A stretch of 44,177 bases of DNA from Candidatus Ventrenecus stercoripullorum (GCA_018712835.1 DVGF01000056.1:1-44177); one strand, 5' to 3'. Positions 1-9,033 are shown, counted from the first letter of the stretch. A program made the numbers and translations. The notes: generated by a model not told the origin, from the sequence alone.

Positions 1-1248
1 AAAGAAGTAAGTGGAAATACCACTACAGTCGAAGAAGTCGTAAATGAAAACAAAACATATTATATTTGGAGTAAAGATGTACTAGGAAATATTCATCATA
101 CTTCTGTAACAGTAAATCATATTGATGAAAATGGACCGATAGTAGAAATTGGAACCACTACAGGAAATGGAGTAATAACAATTGATGCAAGTGGTAGTTA
201 TGATAATGAAACATCGATAAAAACTTATGAATATAAATTAGATGATGGAAATTATTATCCATCAGAAACAAGCAGTTATACTTTTACAGGAGTAAGTCAT
301 GGAACGCATACGATTACAGTAAGAATAACAGATATCGGAGGAAATGAAACAATAAAAAATGTATCCGTGAATGTAGTAGTAACTTATACTGTTACTTTTA
401 ATGCAAATGGAGGTTCTGGAGCTCCAAGTAGTCAAACTAAAACACATGGAACAAATTTAACATTATCTAGTACAAGACCAACAAGAACAGGATATACATT
501 CTTAGGATGGAGCACATCTTCTGGCGCAACGAGTGCCACCTATAGTGCAGGAGGAACATTTGATTTAAATGCCGATACAACATTGTATGCTGTATGGCAA
601 GCAAATACTTATACAATTACTTATAATGCAAACGGAGGTTCTGGAGCACCAGCAGCTCAAAGCTATACTTATGCAACTAGTGGCACGATTAATCTATCCA
701 GTACAAGACCAACAAGAAGTGGTTATACATTCTTGGGTTGGAGTTTGTCATCTACTGCAACATCGCCAAGTTATTCTGCAGGGCAAGCATGGAGCAGGAG
801 CAATGCATCCAATTATACGTTATATGCGGTGTGGCGTGTTAATGTAATAAGAGCATTTACATTTAATAAAGACTCTAACAAATGTGCAAGTGTAGACCAA
901 GTATATAATGAAGGTTACGTAAGATTTTCAGACAGTGGATATGTTGGAAGCTATATGTCTATAGGATACGAAAGTCATGGATGGGGTATTCGATTAATTC
1001 CTAGTAAATCTGGTACTTTGAGATTTCATTTAACTGTAACAAATGAGACAGGAGCAGGTCTAACATCTAATTGTGATATATGGACTGATGATAACTTAAG
1101 ATATAGTTATAAAATTAGCCAGAATACTACTCAATCATTTACTGTAGATATATCTGTAACATCTGGACAAATTATAAATATAGGAAATGATGGACAGAAT
1201 GGCTACATGTATGTAAGAGCAGGGTCATATATAGAATGGATAAATTAA
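1..1248 (+). CDS. Secreted repeat protein, 3' part (Ig-like + two InlB B-repeats)
   Basis: The frame is open from base 1, so the gene starts upstream of the window and 415 codons are visible. The first ~125 residues look like an Ig/cadherin-type beta domain ('SHGTHTITVRITDIGGNE'). Two Listeria-Bacteroides (InlB B, Flg_new) repeats follow at about residues 129-200 and 201-278, each with a 'NANGGSGAP' start, 'RPTRxGYTFLGW' core and 'TLYAVW' end. The last ~135 residues are a beta-rich module of unknown type. There is no LPXTG motif or terminal membrane helix before the stop. Such repeats are known from adhesins and other surface proteins; the role here is inferred. The same frame continues open past the stop (see next feature). 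Confidence 0.8.
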   Translation, partial: KEVSGNTTTVEEVVNENKTYYIWSKDVLGNIHHTSVTVNHIDENGPIVEIGTTTGNGVITIDASGSYDNETSIKTYEYKLDDGNYYPSETSSYTFTGVSHGTHTITVRITDIGGNETIKNVSVNVVVTYTVTFNANGGSGAPSSQTKTHGTNLTLSSTRPTRTGYTFLGWSTSSGATSATYSAGGTFDLNADTTLYAVWQANTYTITYNANGGSGAPAAQSYTYATSGTINLSSTRPTRSGYTFLGWSLSSTATSPSYSAGQAWSRSNASNYTLYAVWRVNVIRAFTFNKDSNKCASVDQVYNEGYVRFSDSGYVGSYMSIGYESHGWGIRLIPSKSGTLRFHLTVTNETGAGLTSNCDIWTDDNLRYSYKISQNTTQSFTVDISVTSGQIINIGNDGQNGYMYVRAGSYIEWIN

Positions 1249-1392
1249 ACAAGAATTGACTGTACTCTTAATCTTACAGTTTATCAAAGAACATATTATG
1301 TTTTTACAGGAGCTGGTTATTGGAGAGGGTCATTAACTGGAACATCTGGAGTAACGGCAAGTTGGGGTCCTATGCAATTAACAACGAGTTAA
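1249..1392 (+). pseudogene. In-frame continuation after the stop of the surface protein
   Basis: After the TAA at 1246-1248 the same frame stays open for 47 codons to TAA at 1390-1392. The encoded stretch is Thr/Gly/Tyr-rich and beta-like ('TYYVFTGAGYWRGSLTG'), resembling the end of a secreted domain. No start codon with a ribosome binding site is visible. It is most simply a C-terminal remnant cut off by a nonsense mutation; chance or readthrough cannot be excluded. Confidence 0.4.
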
Positions 1393-1500
1393 AATTATAA
1401 TTACAAGAGTATTGAAAAATCTTACATATCTTCCATATTTACTTTAGAGATTATTGATAAAGTGGTAAGTCTAAAAGATTTTTCTTTTTTTAATTTTGTA

Positions 1501-1529
1501 TTGACGATTTTTCATAAATATTTTACAAT
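1501..1529 (+). promoter_or_regulatory. Promoter of the T-box/asnS/gatCAB operon
   Basis: TTGACG (1501-1506), a 17-bp spacer and TACAAT (1524-1529) form a near-consensus sigma-A promoter. Transcription would start near 1536, just before stem I of the T-box. Confidence 0.75.
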
Positions 1530-1535
1530 AGAAAT

Positions 1536-1738
1536 ATCTTAAGAAAGAAACGAGTACATTATAGGACAGTGAAAAGAGAAGGCTAGTTGCTGGAAATGCC
1601 ACATTGAAATATAATGGAAAAACAATTCTTTGAAGTCCTTAAGAACGGAAGTTCCGTTATCACTAGAAAGAGTACCTAGGTAAAGTAAGGTGGCACCGCG
1701 GCTTTGTAAGTCGTCCTTACGATTACTTAGGTTTTTTA
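1536..1738 (+). promoter_or_regulatory. T-box leader, asparagine (AAC) specifier
   Basis: The conserved T-box sequence AAGGTGGCACCGCG lies at 1687-1700. Stem I can be drawn: AAAGAA (1544-1549) pairs with TTCTTT (1626-1631), and CATTAT (1557-1562) pairs with ATAATG (1611-1616). The internal loop carries the AGTA element (1553-1556) and, on the 3' side, AAC at 1621-1623 followed by a purine, the expected specifier position. AAC is an Asn codon, matching asnS downstream. Uncharged tRNA-Asn would stabilise the antiterminator and allow read-through of the whole operon. The specifier is inferred from the drawn stem and from context. Confidence 0.88.
1675..1737 (+). terminator. T-box intrinsic terminator
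   Basis: CCTAGGTAA/AGTAAGG on the 5' side pairs with CCTTAC and TTACTTAGG (1715-1731), followed by six T (1732-1737). The T-box motif lies inside the stem, giving the usual exclusive antiterminator/terminator choice. Confidence 0.8.
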
Positions 1739-1756
1739 ATGGAAAGGATGCAAATT

Positions 1757-2263
1757 ATGATGCAAGAAATTGAAACAAGAAGAAGTATTCGGAAGTATTC
1801 TTATGAAGTGATGAATGAAGAAGATTTACAGAAAATATTAGAAGCAGGTCGACTTAGTCCTTCTGCTAAAAATAAGCAACCTTGGGAGTTTGTTGTGATT
1901 ACAAATCAAGAAGTAAAAAGAGAAATAGCACAGAAATTAGAGGATAAATTAGAACGAGAAAATCCGACGAGTGAAGCAATACTCAATTGTTCGGCAGCGA
2001 TTGTTATATTTAATTCGTTAGAAGATGATGATTGGAATATTTTTTCATTAGGTATTTGTGCGGAGAATATGATGCTTGAAGCAACTCATTTAGGGTATGG
2101 GTCTTTATGTGTCGGTCTTACTTCTTTGATTGAAGAAGATATCAAATGTATCTGTAATACCAAACATCATCATTTGGCAATTATTTGTGTTGGAAAATCT
2201 AATGAAGAGCCAGAAGCACCTAGTCGTAAAGAACTTCATGAATTTGTAACATATATTAGATAG
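1757..2263 (+). CDS. Nitroreductase family flavoprotein
   Basis: About 168 residues of the FMN-dependent nitroreductase fold, which reduces nitro groups, quinones or similar acceptors with NAD(P)H. Visible motifs are 'TRRSIRKY' near the N-terminus (FMN phosphate contact), 'SPSAKNKQPWEFVVI', and 'GICAENMMLEATHLGYGS' in the dimer-interface helix. An upstream ATG at 1739 abuts the T-box terminator and has no ribosome binding site; AAAGGA at 1743-1748 favours ATG 1757 (or 1760). It is the first gene after the Asn T-box and ends 11 bases before asnS, so it is probably co-regulated with Asn-tRNA charging. Its substrate is unknown and its link to asparagine metabolism is not obvious. Confidence 0.85.
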   Translation: MMQEIETRRSIRKYSYEVMNEEDLQKILEAGRLSPSAKNKQPWEFVVITNQEVKREIAQKLEDKLERENPTSEAILNCSAAIVIFNSLEDDDWNIFSLGICAENMMLEATHLGYGSLCVGLTSLIEEDIKCICNTKHHHLAIICVGKSNEEPEAPSRKELHEFVTYIR

Positions 2264-2274
2264 GAGTGATTTTT

Positions 2275-3642
2275 ATGTTTTTAGATGAAGTATTTGCAAA
2301 GAAAGATGAATTTTTAAATAAAGAAATTACTGTTCATGGTTGGATAAGAAACCATCGAGCTCAGAAGGAATTTGGCTTTTTAGATTTTTCTGATGGTACA
2401 ACTATGGAACATTTACAAATTGTTTATGATAAAGATACTGCAGATTTTTCTCATTTACAGTCTTTGAGAGTCGGTTCTTCTATTCAAGTTACTGGTGTTT
2501 TAGTAAAAAGCGAAGGAAAAGGTCAAGATGTCGAATTAAAAGCGAAAGAGGTTCAATTATTAGGAGATTGTCCGGAGGATTATCCGTTGCAACCAAAGAA
2601 GCATACAAGAGAGTTTTTAAGAACGATTGGTTATTTAAGACCACGTGCAAATCTTTTTCAAGCAGTTTTTCGTGTTAGAAGTGTAGCGGCTCAGGCTATT
2701 CATGAATATTTTCAAAGTCATGGTTATGTTTATTTTCATGCACCACTCATTACTGCTTCTGATTGTGAAGGAGCCGGAGAAATGTTTCAAGTCACAACTC
2801 TTCCTATTGAAGAGTTAAAAGGTAAGGTAGATTATAAAAAAGATTTCTTTGGAAAGAGGACATCTTTAACGGTTTCTGGACAACTTCAGGCTGAGACTTT
2901 TGCGACTGCCTTTTCTAAAGTTTATACTTTTGGACCAACATTTAGAGCAGAAAACTCTAATACAAAGACTCATGCTTCTGAATTTTGGATGATTGAACCA
3001 GAAATTGCTTTTTGTGATTTAGAAGGACTTATGGATATTGAAGAAGAAATGTTAAAATTTGTTGTAAGTTATGTTTTAGAACATTGTCCGAAGGAAATGG
3101 AATTTTTTGATAAGTTTGTAGAAAAAGGATTGTTAGATAAATTGCATAAATTAATTGATAGTAAGTTTACTCGTGTGACGCATGAAGAGGTCATTACTAT
3201 TCTTAAAAATTCTAAGGAAAAGTTCGAATATACTCCAGAGTATGGTGAAGATATTCAAAAAGAACATGAAAAATACATTACTGAGTATTTCCAAGGACCA
3301 GTGTTTATTACGGATTGGCCTAAAGATATTAAGGCTTTCTATATGAAACAAAATGAGGATGGAAAAACAGTACGAGCAGTTGATCTTGAAGTGCCAGGAG
3401 CAGGTGAGTTGATGGGAGGAAGTCAAAGAGAAGAAGATATGGATAAGCTTATATGTCGTATGGATGAGCTTCATATGGATAAAGAGGAATTAGATTGGTA
3501 TATTAATTTAAGAAAATATGGAACTTGTGTACATTCTGGATTTGGTATGGGATTTGAACGTCTTTTGATTTATTTAACTGGTGTTGAAAATATTCGTGAT
3601 GTCATTCCTTATCCGAGAGTTCCAGGTTCTTGTGAATTTTAA
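2275..3642 (+). CDS. asnS: Asparagine--tRNA ligase
   Basis: A class IIb synthetase of 455 residues, the normal length, charging tRNA-Asn with Asn in the cytosol. It has an N-terminal OB-fold anticodon-binding domain ('VHGWIRNHRAQKEFGFLDF'), motif 2 'FGPTFRAENSNTKTHASEFW', and motif 3 'GFGMGFERLLIYLTGVENIR' ending in the typical 'PRVPGSCEF'. AGGAG at 2262-2266 sets the start at ATG 2275 rather than GTG 2266. The Asn-type T-box specifier upstream agrees with this identity. It is followed 11 bases later by aspS. Confidence 0.96.
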   Translation: MFLDEVFAKKDEFLNKEITVHGWIRNHRAQKEFGFLDFSDGTTMEHLQIVYDKDTADFSHLQSLRVGSSIQVTGVLVKSEGKGQDVELKAKEVQLLGDCPEDYPLQPKKHTREFLRTIGYLRPRANLFQAVFRVRSVAAQAIHEYFQSHGYVYFHAPLITASDCEGAGEMFQVTTLPIEELKGKVDYKKDFFGKRTSLTVSGQLQAETFATAFSKVYTFGPTFRAENSNTKTHASEFWMIEPEIAFCDLEGLMDIEEEMLKFVVSYVLEHCPKEMEFFDKFVEKGLLDKLHKLIDSKFTRVTHEEVITILKNSKEKFEYTPEYGEDIQKEHEKYITEYFQGPVFITDWPKDIKAFYMKQNEDGKTVRAVDLEVPGAGELMGGSQREEDMDKLICRMDELHMDKEELDWYINLRKYGTCVHSGFGMGFERLLIYLTGVENIRDVIPYPRVPGSCEF

Positions 3643-3653
3643 AGGGAGGTTTT

Positions 3654-5411
3654 ATGAAAGCAAATAGTTATTGTACGCATCATTGTGAAGAAATTAACGA
3701 GAGTTTGCTTGGACATGAAGTTACAGTAAGTGGCTGGGTAGAAGCAATTCGTGATCATGGTGGGGTTTTATTTCTAGATCTTAGAGATACCACGGAAGTT
3801 TTACAAGTTGTTAGCAATGATGATAAAGTATTTCGAGGAATTACGAAGGAAAGCGTGATAAAAGTTCATGGAGTTATTCGAAAAAGAGATGAAGAAACAT
3901 ATAACCCAAAATTAAAGACAGGAACTGTAGAATTACTAGTTTCTAGTTTGGACATACTAAGTAAGGTGAAAGAAATTCTTCCGTTTGAAATTCGCCAAAG
4001 TAAACATGCAAGTGAAGATGTGCGGTTAAAGTATCGTTATCTTGATTTAAGAAATAAAGATGTATTAAAAAATTTTGAGTTGCGGAGTGAAGTGCTTCAT
4101 TTTATAAGAAATAAAATGGTGGACTTAGGGTTTATGGAAGTACAAACACCAATTCTTACAGCAACAAGTCCAGAAGGAGCTAGAGATTTTGTTGTTCCGT
4201 CTAGAAATTTTAAAGGAAAATTTTATGCTCTTCCACAAGCTCCTCAAATTTATAAAGAACTGTTGATGGTTGGTGGAGTCGAGAAATACTACCAAATTGC
4301 TCCATGTTTTCGGGATGAGGATGCGAGAAGTGACCGAACTTTAGAATTCTATCAATTAGATTTTGAAATGAGTTATGTGGAAGAGGATGATGTTTTAAAT
4401 GTTGGTGAGGAAATCTTTTATGATATTTTTACGAAGTTTTCCAATAAAGTGGTGAGTCCAAGACCTTTTCGAAGACTTACTTATCAAGAAGCTATGGAAC
4501 GATACGGTACTGATAAACCCGATTTAAGAAATCCTCTTATCATTGAAGATGCAAGTACTATTCTTGAAAATACTACTTTCAAACCATTTCAAAAGAGTAC
4601 TATTAAAGTTATTGTTGTTCCTGATATTGGGACAAATTCAAATAGTTGGTTTAATGAAGTAGTCGACTATGCAAGTAGTATTGGTATGCCAGGTATTGGG
4701 TATTTAACGTTACTTTCTGACGGTTCGTTAAAAGGACCGATTGATAAATTTTTGAGTGATGAGGAACGACGGAGTCTAATCGAGAATTTTTCGATGAAGG
4801 CAAATTCTGTGATGTTCTTTATTGCGAATAAAAGTAAAAAGGTGGCTCAGAAATATGCAGGACAAATTAGGGATTATTTAGGAAAGAAATTAGATTTAAT
4901 TGATGAAAATCGTTTTGAGTTCTGTATTGTGAAAGATTTTCCATTGTTTTCTTATGACGAGGAACAAAGAAAGATTGAATTTTGTCATAATCCTTTTAGT
5001 CTTCCACATGGAGGTATTAAAGCTTATGAAGAGAAAGACGTTTTAGATATTTTAGCTTATCAATATGATTTTGTGTGTAATGGCTATGAAATGTCTTCCG
5101 GAGCGATTCGAAATCATGATATTGACTCTTTAGTAAAAGGATTTGAAGTAGTGGGATACTCTAAAGAGGAAGTAGAAAGACGTTTTCGTTCCATTTATAC
5201 CGCTTTTTTGTATGGTGCACCTCCACATGGTGGGATGGCTCCGGGAATTGACCGTATTTTGATGCTTCTTTTGGATGAGACAAATTTACGAGAAGTACAA
5301 GCATTTCCAACAAGCGCTAGTGGAGCGGACGGACTTATGGGTTCTCCAAGTACCCTTACACCAAAACAATTGAAAGAGTTAGGTATTAAAATAGAAGAGG
5401 TGAAAAAATGA
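3654..5411 (+). CDS. aspS: Aspartate--tRNA ligase
   Basis: 585 residues, the size of bacterial AspRS with its inserted GAD domain (about residues 280-410). OB fold at the N-terminus ('VSGWVEAIRDHGGVLFLDLRD'), motif 2 'CFRDEDARSDRTLEFYQLD', and motif 3 'GAPPHGGMAPGIDRILMLL'. The common 'QPEFTQ' of bacterial AspRS reads 'TLEFYQ' here, a modest divergence. GGGAGG precedes ATG 3654. Its last bases overlap gatC (ATGA). Because asnS is adjacent, Asp-tRNA-Asn need not be made, but the fusion into a gatCAB operon means a non-discriminating enzyme is possible. Confidence 0.95.
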   Translation: MKANSYCTHHCEEINESLLGHEVTVSGWVEAIRDHGGVLFLDLRDTTEVLQVVSNDDKVFRGITKESVIKVHGVIRKRDEETYNPKLKTGTVELLVSSLDILSKVKEILPFEIRQSKHASEDVRLKYRYLDLRNKDVLKNFELRSEVLHFIRNKMVDLGFMEVQTPILTATSPEGARDFVVPSRNFKGKFYALPQAPQIYKELLMVGGVEKYYQIAPCFRDEDARSDRTLEFYQLDFEMSYVEEDDVLNVGEEIFYDIFTKFSNKVVSPRPFRRLTYQEAMERYGTDKPDLRNPLIIEDASTILENTTFKPFQKSTIKVIVVPDIGTNSNSWFNEVVDYASSIGMPGIGYLTLLSDGSLKGPIDKFLSDEERRSLIENFSMKANSVMFFIANKSKKVAQKYAGQIRDYLGKKLDLIDENRFEFCIVKDFPLFSYDEEQRKIEFCHNPFSLPHGGIKAYEEKDVLDILAYQYDFVCNGYEMSSGAIRNHDIDSLVKGFEVVGYSKEEVERRFRSIYTAFLYGAPPHGGMAPGIDRILMLLLDETNLREVQAFPTSASGADGLMGSPSTLTPKQLKELGIKIEEVKK

Positions 5412-5704
5412 GTAAGTTTACAAAAGAAATGATTGATGATTATGCAGATAAATTGTTAATTGGATTAACAGAGGAAGAAAAAGACATGATAGTGAGTGAG
5501 TTTGATATCATTGATGAGAGTATTCAAGCAGTTACAGAAATTCCGAATATCAGTTCGGTAGAGCCAATGACACATGCTTTGGATGACTTTGAGTTTCAAC
5601 TTCGAGAAGATGTTGCACAGGAGTCTATTCCAATTGATGATTTACTTAGAAATAGCGATGATGAAGACGGTGCGGAAATCGTTGTACCAAAGGTGGTGGG
5701 ATAA
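5408..5704 (+). CDS. gatC: Asp/Glu-tRNA amidotransferase subunit C
   Basis: 98 residues, the normal GatC size. This small subunit wraps around GatA and GatB and stabilises the transamidosome. It has the usual N-terminal helix ('ADKLLIGLTEEEKD') and the 'PMTHALDD..QLREDV' linker that resembles 'PTSHV...LREDV' in relatives. The start overlaps aspS by 4 bases and the stop overlaps the gatA ATG by 1 base, indicating translational coupling and equal stoichiometry. Confidence 0.9.
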   Translation: MSKFTKEMIDDYADKLLIGLTEEEKDMIVSEFDIIDESIQAVTEIPNISSVEPMTHALDDFEFQLREDVAQESIPIDDLLRNSDDEDGAEIVVPKVVG

Positions 5705-7161
5705 TGTTAGAGAAAGATATTCTTTCAATTCATGATGCGTTAGTGCGTGGTGAAGTCACTAGTGAGGAATTAGTAAGAGAAGCAATCAAAAGAAGTCATG
5801 AAGTAGAGGAGTCTTGCAATGCTTTTGTAACGATTTTGGATGATCAAAAAGGTGGCGAGGTTACAGATAATTTACTGTCTGGTATTCCTTATGGATTAAA
5901 GGATAATTATTCAACGAAAGGAATTTTATCGACAGGTTCTTCTAATACTTTAAAAGATTATGTTCCATTTTTCTCAGCAACCAGTGTTTTAAATTTAAAA
6001 CGAGCTGGAGCAGTGCTTGTGAATAAGACGGCAATGGATGAATTTGGAATGGGGGGAACTGGAACGACTTGTCATACTGGAGTTGTTACAAATCCATGGG
6101 ATCATACGAGAATGACAGCTGGGTCTAGTGCGGGTTCTGCAGCAGCGGTAGCAAGTGGCGTTTATCCTTATGCAACGGGAAGTGATACAGGAGACTCGAT
6201 TCGAAAACCAGCTGCTTATTGTGGAATTGTTGGGTATAAACCTACTTATGGAATGATTAGTCGTTATGGATTGTTTGCTTTTGCTTCTAGTTTAGATCAT
6301 TGTGGAGTTTTAACACGTTCTGTTCGTGATGCTGCCATTGTGGCTGATGAAATGAAAGGGATTGATCCTAACGACATGACAAGCTGGGATTCTTCTTATA
6401 TGCATTTAAAAGAAGCTTGTGATAAAGATTTGGGTAAGAAGAAAGTGTGTTATATCAAAGAGATTTGTGATATTACACGTTATCCAAATGCTACTGAGGA
6501 GTTAAAGAGTCATTTAGATAACTTTATGAAAACAATTGATAAGTTCAAAGAACTAGGATATCAAGTGGATGAAGTGAGTATCAATGAAAAGCTTTTGGTG
6601 GCTGTGCCTAGCGTTTATGTTATTATTTCTTGTGCGGAAGCAACAAGTAATATGTCAAACTTAACGGGAATTGTATTTGGACCTCGAGGGGAAGGAGAAA
6701 ATTATATTGAAATGATGAAAGATCATCGTACCAAAGGTTTTTCTTCTTTGATTAAAAGACGTTTTGTGATAGGTTCTTATGTGTTACAAAAAGAAAATCA
6801 AGAAAGATATTTTAGAAACGCTCAAAGAGTCAGAAGACTCATTGTAGATGAATATAAAAAGTTATTTCAAACCTATGATGCAGTTGTGTTACCAGTTGGC
6901 AGTGGACCTGCTAAAAAACTAGAAGGTTCTACAGATATTTTAGATGATAGTACCCAAATTTTAGAAGAACATTTGCAAATTGGTAACTTCGGAGGATTCC
7001 CATCTATCACAATTCCTGACGGCTTTGTAAATCAATTGCCTGTTGGAGTTAATATTACATGTAATTGTTATGAAGATGAACTTATGTTTTCTATCGCTTC
7101 TAAATTAGAAGGAACTATGAATTACAAAGGACAAATTGCAAAGGAGGTGTGTCATGACTAA
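5704..7161 (+). CDS. gatA: Asp/Glu-tRNA amidotransferase subunit A (amidase)
   Basis: 485 residues of the amidase-signature family. It hydrolyses glutamine and passes ammonia to GatB for conversion of Glu-tRNA-Gln (or Asp-tRNA-Asn). The catalytic Lys sits in 'PYGLKDNY' and the Ser-cisSer pair in 'AGSSAGSAAAVASG' and 'GSDTGDSIRKPAAYCG'. The usual GGSSGGS and SDTGGSIRQPA motifs are slightly changed (AGSSAGS, SDTGDSIRKPA), with catalytic residues kept. The gene begins inside the gatC stop (TAATG) and overlaps gatB by 8 bases. Confidence 0.95.
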   Translation: MLEKDILSIHDALVRGEVTSEELVREAIKRSHEVEESCNAFVTILDDQKGGEVTDNLLSGIPYGLKDNYSTKGILSTGSSNTLKDYVPFFSATSVLNLKRAGAVLVNKTAMDEFGMGGTGTTCHTGVVTNPWDHTRMTAGSSAGSAAAVASGVYPYATGSDTGDSIRKPAAYCGIVGYKPTYGMISRYGLFAFASSLDHCGVLTRSVRDAAIVADEMKGIDPNDMTSWDSSYMHLKEACDKDLGKKKVCYIKEICDITRYPNATEELKSHLDNFMKTIDKFKELGYQVDEVSINEKLLVAVPSVYVIISCAEATSNMSNLTGIVFGPRGEGENYIEMMKDHRTKGFSSLIKRRFVIGSYVLQKENQERYFRNAQRVRRLIVDEYKKLFQTYDAVVLPVGSGPAKKLEGSTDILDDSTQILEEHLQIGNFGGFPSITIPDGFVNQLPVGVNITCNCYEDELMFSIASKLEGTMNYKGQIAKEVCHD

Positions 7162-8611
7162 GTATTTAGCAAAAATTGGATTGGAAATGCATTGTGAAAT
7201 TTCTAAGACAAAAAGCAAAGTGTTTTCTAGTGCGAAAAATGATTTTAGTGATACGCCAAACACGAGTGTTAGACCTTTGGATATGGGATTTCCTGGAACC
7301 CTTCCTGTAGTCAATAAAGAAGCCGTACGCTTAGCTTTAATGGCCAGTATGATTTTGCATTCGAAACAACCAGAGTATATCTGGTTTGAAAGAAAGAATT
7401 ACTATTATCCGGATTTACCAAAAGGATATCAAATTACGCAAGATACTAATCCAATTCCAGTAGGAATAGGTGGCTATGTTGAGTATGAGTGTCATGGAGA
7501 AATGAAAAAGGTACGAGTTACAAATATTCATTTGGAAGAAGATTCGGCAAGCTTAGATCATTATGATACGACTAGTACTATTAATTACAATCGTTCGGGA
7601 GTTCCTCTTTTGGAATTAGTAACAGAGCCTGATTTTCATTCTGGGGAAGAAGCAATGGCTTTTCTAGAACACATGCGAAGTGTCTATCAATATGCGGGAA
7701 TATCCGATGCAGATACTAAAAAAGGACAAGTTCGTTGTGATGTGAATGTGTCTATTATGGATGCTTCTTTGGATGAGTCTAATCCAGAAAATTGGGGTAC
7801 GAAAGTTGAGATGAAAAATGTCAATTCCTTTGGTGGAGTAAGAGACGCGATTAACTATGAAATTGAACGACAAATCGAATTAAAAGAAAATGGTACATAC
7901 GATGAGATGCCTCAGCAAACAAGACGTTGGGATGAGGAGACTTATAGTACTATTTATATGCGTAGTAAAGTAGATGCTCTTGATTATAAGTATTTTGTAG
8001 AGCCTAATATTCCAAAATATAAGTTAACAAAAGAATGGCTAGAGGAAATACGTGCTTCTATTCCTAAACTTGCAATGGAAAGAAAGCAAGAGTATATAGA
8101 AAATTACCATTTATCGGAATATGATGCAGGGGTATTAATTAAGGAAAAGAGTGTTTCTGATTATTTCGAGGAGTGTGTTCGTCTTGGAATTGAAGCAAAA
8201 GTCGCGGCTAACTGGGTTACTGTAAATGTAGTTGGAGAATGCAACAAGTTAGAAATTCCAATTGATGAGTTTTATATTACTCCAGAATATTTAAAGCAAA
8301 TTATGGATGGTATGAAGGAAGGTCTAATATCTTCTAAACAAGCGAAAGAGATTTTTTATAAATCTTGTGAAGAGAAGAAAGAACCGAAAATATTTATGAA
8401 TAAAGAAAATGCTCAAATATCTGATAGAGATGAGTTATTAAAATTAATAACAACTATTTTAGACGAAAATCCAAGTCAAATTGAACAATATAAAAGTGGA
8501 AAAACAAATCTCTTTGACTATTTTGTAGGACAAGTGATGAAAAACACTAGAGGAAAGGCAAATCCTGTGATTACTAAAGAACTTTTAACGGAAGAACTTA
8601 ACAAACGTTAA
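7154..8611 (+). CDS. gatB: Asp/Glu-tRNA amidotransferase subunit B
   Basis: 485 residues, the full GatB length. The kinase-like cradle domain at the N-terminus ('IGLEMHCEISKTKSKVFSS', 'YYYPDLPKGYQITQ') binds the acceptor end and activates the amide; the C-terminal helical/YqeY-type tail binds tRNA. A strong AAAGGAGG at 7139-7147 selects ATG 7154 over an upstream in-frame ATG at 7136. It is the last gene of the T-box operon; its final codons form the left arm of the terminator. Confidence 0.95.
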   Translation: MTKYLAKIGLEMHCEISKTKSKVFSSAKNDFSDTPNTSVRPLDMGFPGTLPVVNKEAVRLALMASMILHSKQPEYIWFERKNYYYPDLPKGYQITQDTNPIPVGIGGYVEYECHGEMKKVRVTNIHLEEDSASLDHYDTTSTINYNRSGVPLLELVTEPDFHSGEEAMAFLEHMRSVYQYAGISDADTKKGQVRCDVNVSIMDASLDESNPENWGTKVEMKNVNSFGGVRDAINYEIERQIELKENGTYDEMPQQTRRWDEETYSTIYMRSKVDALDYKYFVEPNIPKYKLTKEWLEEIRASIPKLAMERKQEYIENYHLSEYDAGVLIKEKSVSDYFEECVRLGIEAKVAANWVTVNVVGECNKLEIPIDEFYITPEYLKQIMDGMKEGLISSKQAKEIFYKSCEEKKEPKIFMNKENAQISDRDELLKLITTILDENPSQIEQYKSGKTNLFDYFVGQVMKNTRGKANPVITKELLTEELNKR

Positions 8612-8622
8612 AGTTCTTTTTT
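8592..8622 (+). terminator. Terminator of the asnS-gatCAB operon
   Basis: AAGAACTTAAC, a short AAAC loop, GTTAAAGTTCTT and a run of T. The left arm lies inside the gatB coding end. Confidence 0.8.
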
Positions 8623-8646
8623 AATTTATAAAAAAAAGAATGCTAG

Positions 8647-8880
8647 TTACACTCTTGCTTTAGGATAGGGTTTTCTTTCATTTGTAAGCCCTAATAAATA
8701 ATCGACGCTGACATCATAATATTTTGCTAAAACGGCTAATTTTTCAATAGGGATAGAACGAATTCCTCGTTCGTATCTAGAATATTGAACTTGGCTTGTT
8801 TTTAGTATTTTTGCAACGTCTTTTTGTTGAAGGTCTTTATCTTGCCTAATTTCTTTTAATCTCTCTATATTGATATTCAT
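8647..8880 (-). CDS. XRE-family transcriptional regulator
   Basis: 77 residues that are nearly all a lambda-repressor-like helix-turn-helix: 'RLKEIRQDKDLQQKDVAKIL' then 'SQVQYSRYERGIRSIPIEKL' and the common end 'YYDVSVDYLLGLTNERKPYP'. There is no effector domain, so DNA binding is probably controlled by concentration or a partner. GGTGAT sits 3 bases upstream of the ATG on the minus strand. It is divergent from the secreted protein at 9034. Two copies of a 13-bp site lie between them, one inside the 9034 promoter, so it likely represses itself and/or that gene (inference). Confidence 0.88.
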   Translation of the reverse strand: MNINIERLKEIRQDKDLQQKDVAKILKTSQVQYSRYERGIRSIPIEKLAVLAKYYDVSVDYLLGLTNERKPYPKARV

Positions 8881-8908
8881 AACATCACCAAACTTATTTT
8901 TTCATATA

Positions 8909-8946
8909 ACCAATTAGTTATCTTGATTTTAGTACCATTTAGTTAT
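8909..8946. repeat. Two 13-bp direct repeats, candidate XRE operators
   Basis: ACCAATTAGTTAT (8909-8921) and ACCATTTAGTTAT (8934-8946) match at 12 of 13 positions with a 25-bp period, so they face the same side of the helix. The first also contains the inverted repeat ATAAC/GTTAT (8906-8921). The second lies between the -35 and -10 of the rightward promoter. Confidence 0.6.
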
Positions 8947-8951
8947 ATAAT
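8923..8951 (+). promoter_or_regulatory. Promoter for the secreted FGE-like gene
   Basis: TTGATT (8923-8928), 17-bp spacer, TATAAT (8946-8951). It overlaps the second operator-like repeat, so a bound regulator would block RNA polymerase. Confidence 0.7.
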
Positions 8952-9033
8952 ATTCGTATGGTAGTAAAGTGTGATAATAAAGGTATAAAGTGTATCTAAT
9001 ATCGCATCTTATTAATAGAGGCGGAGGTTCTTT

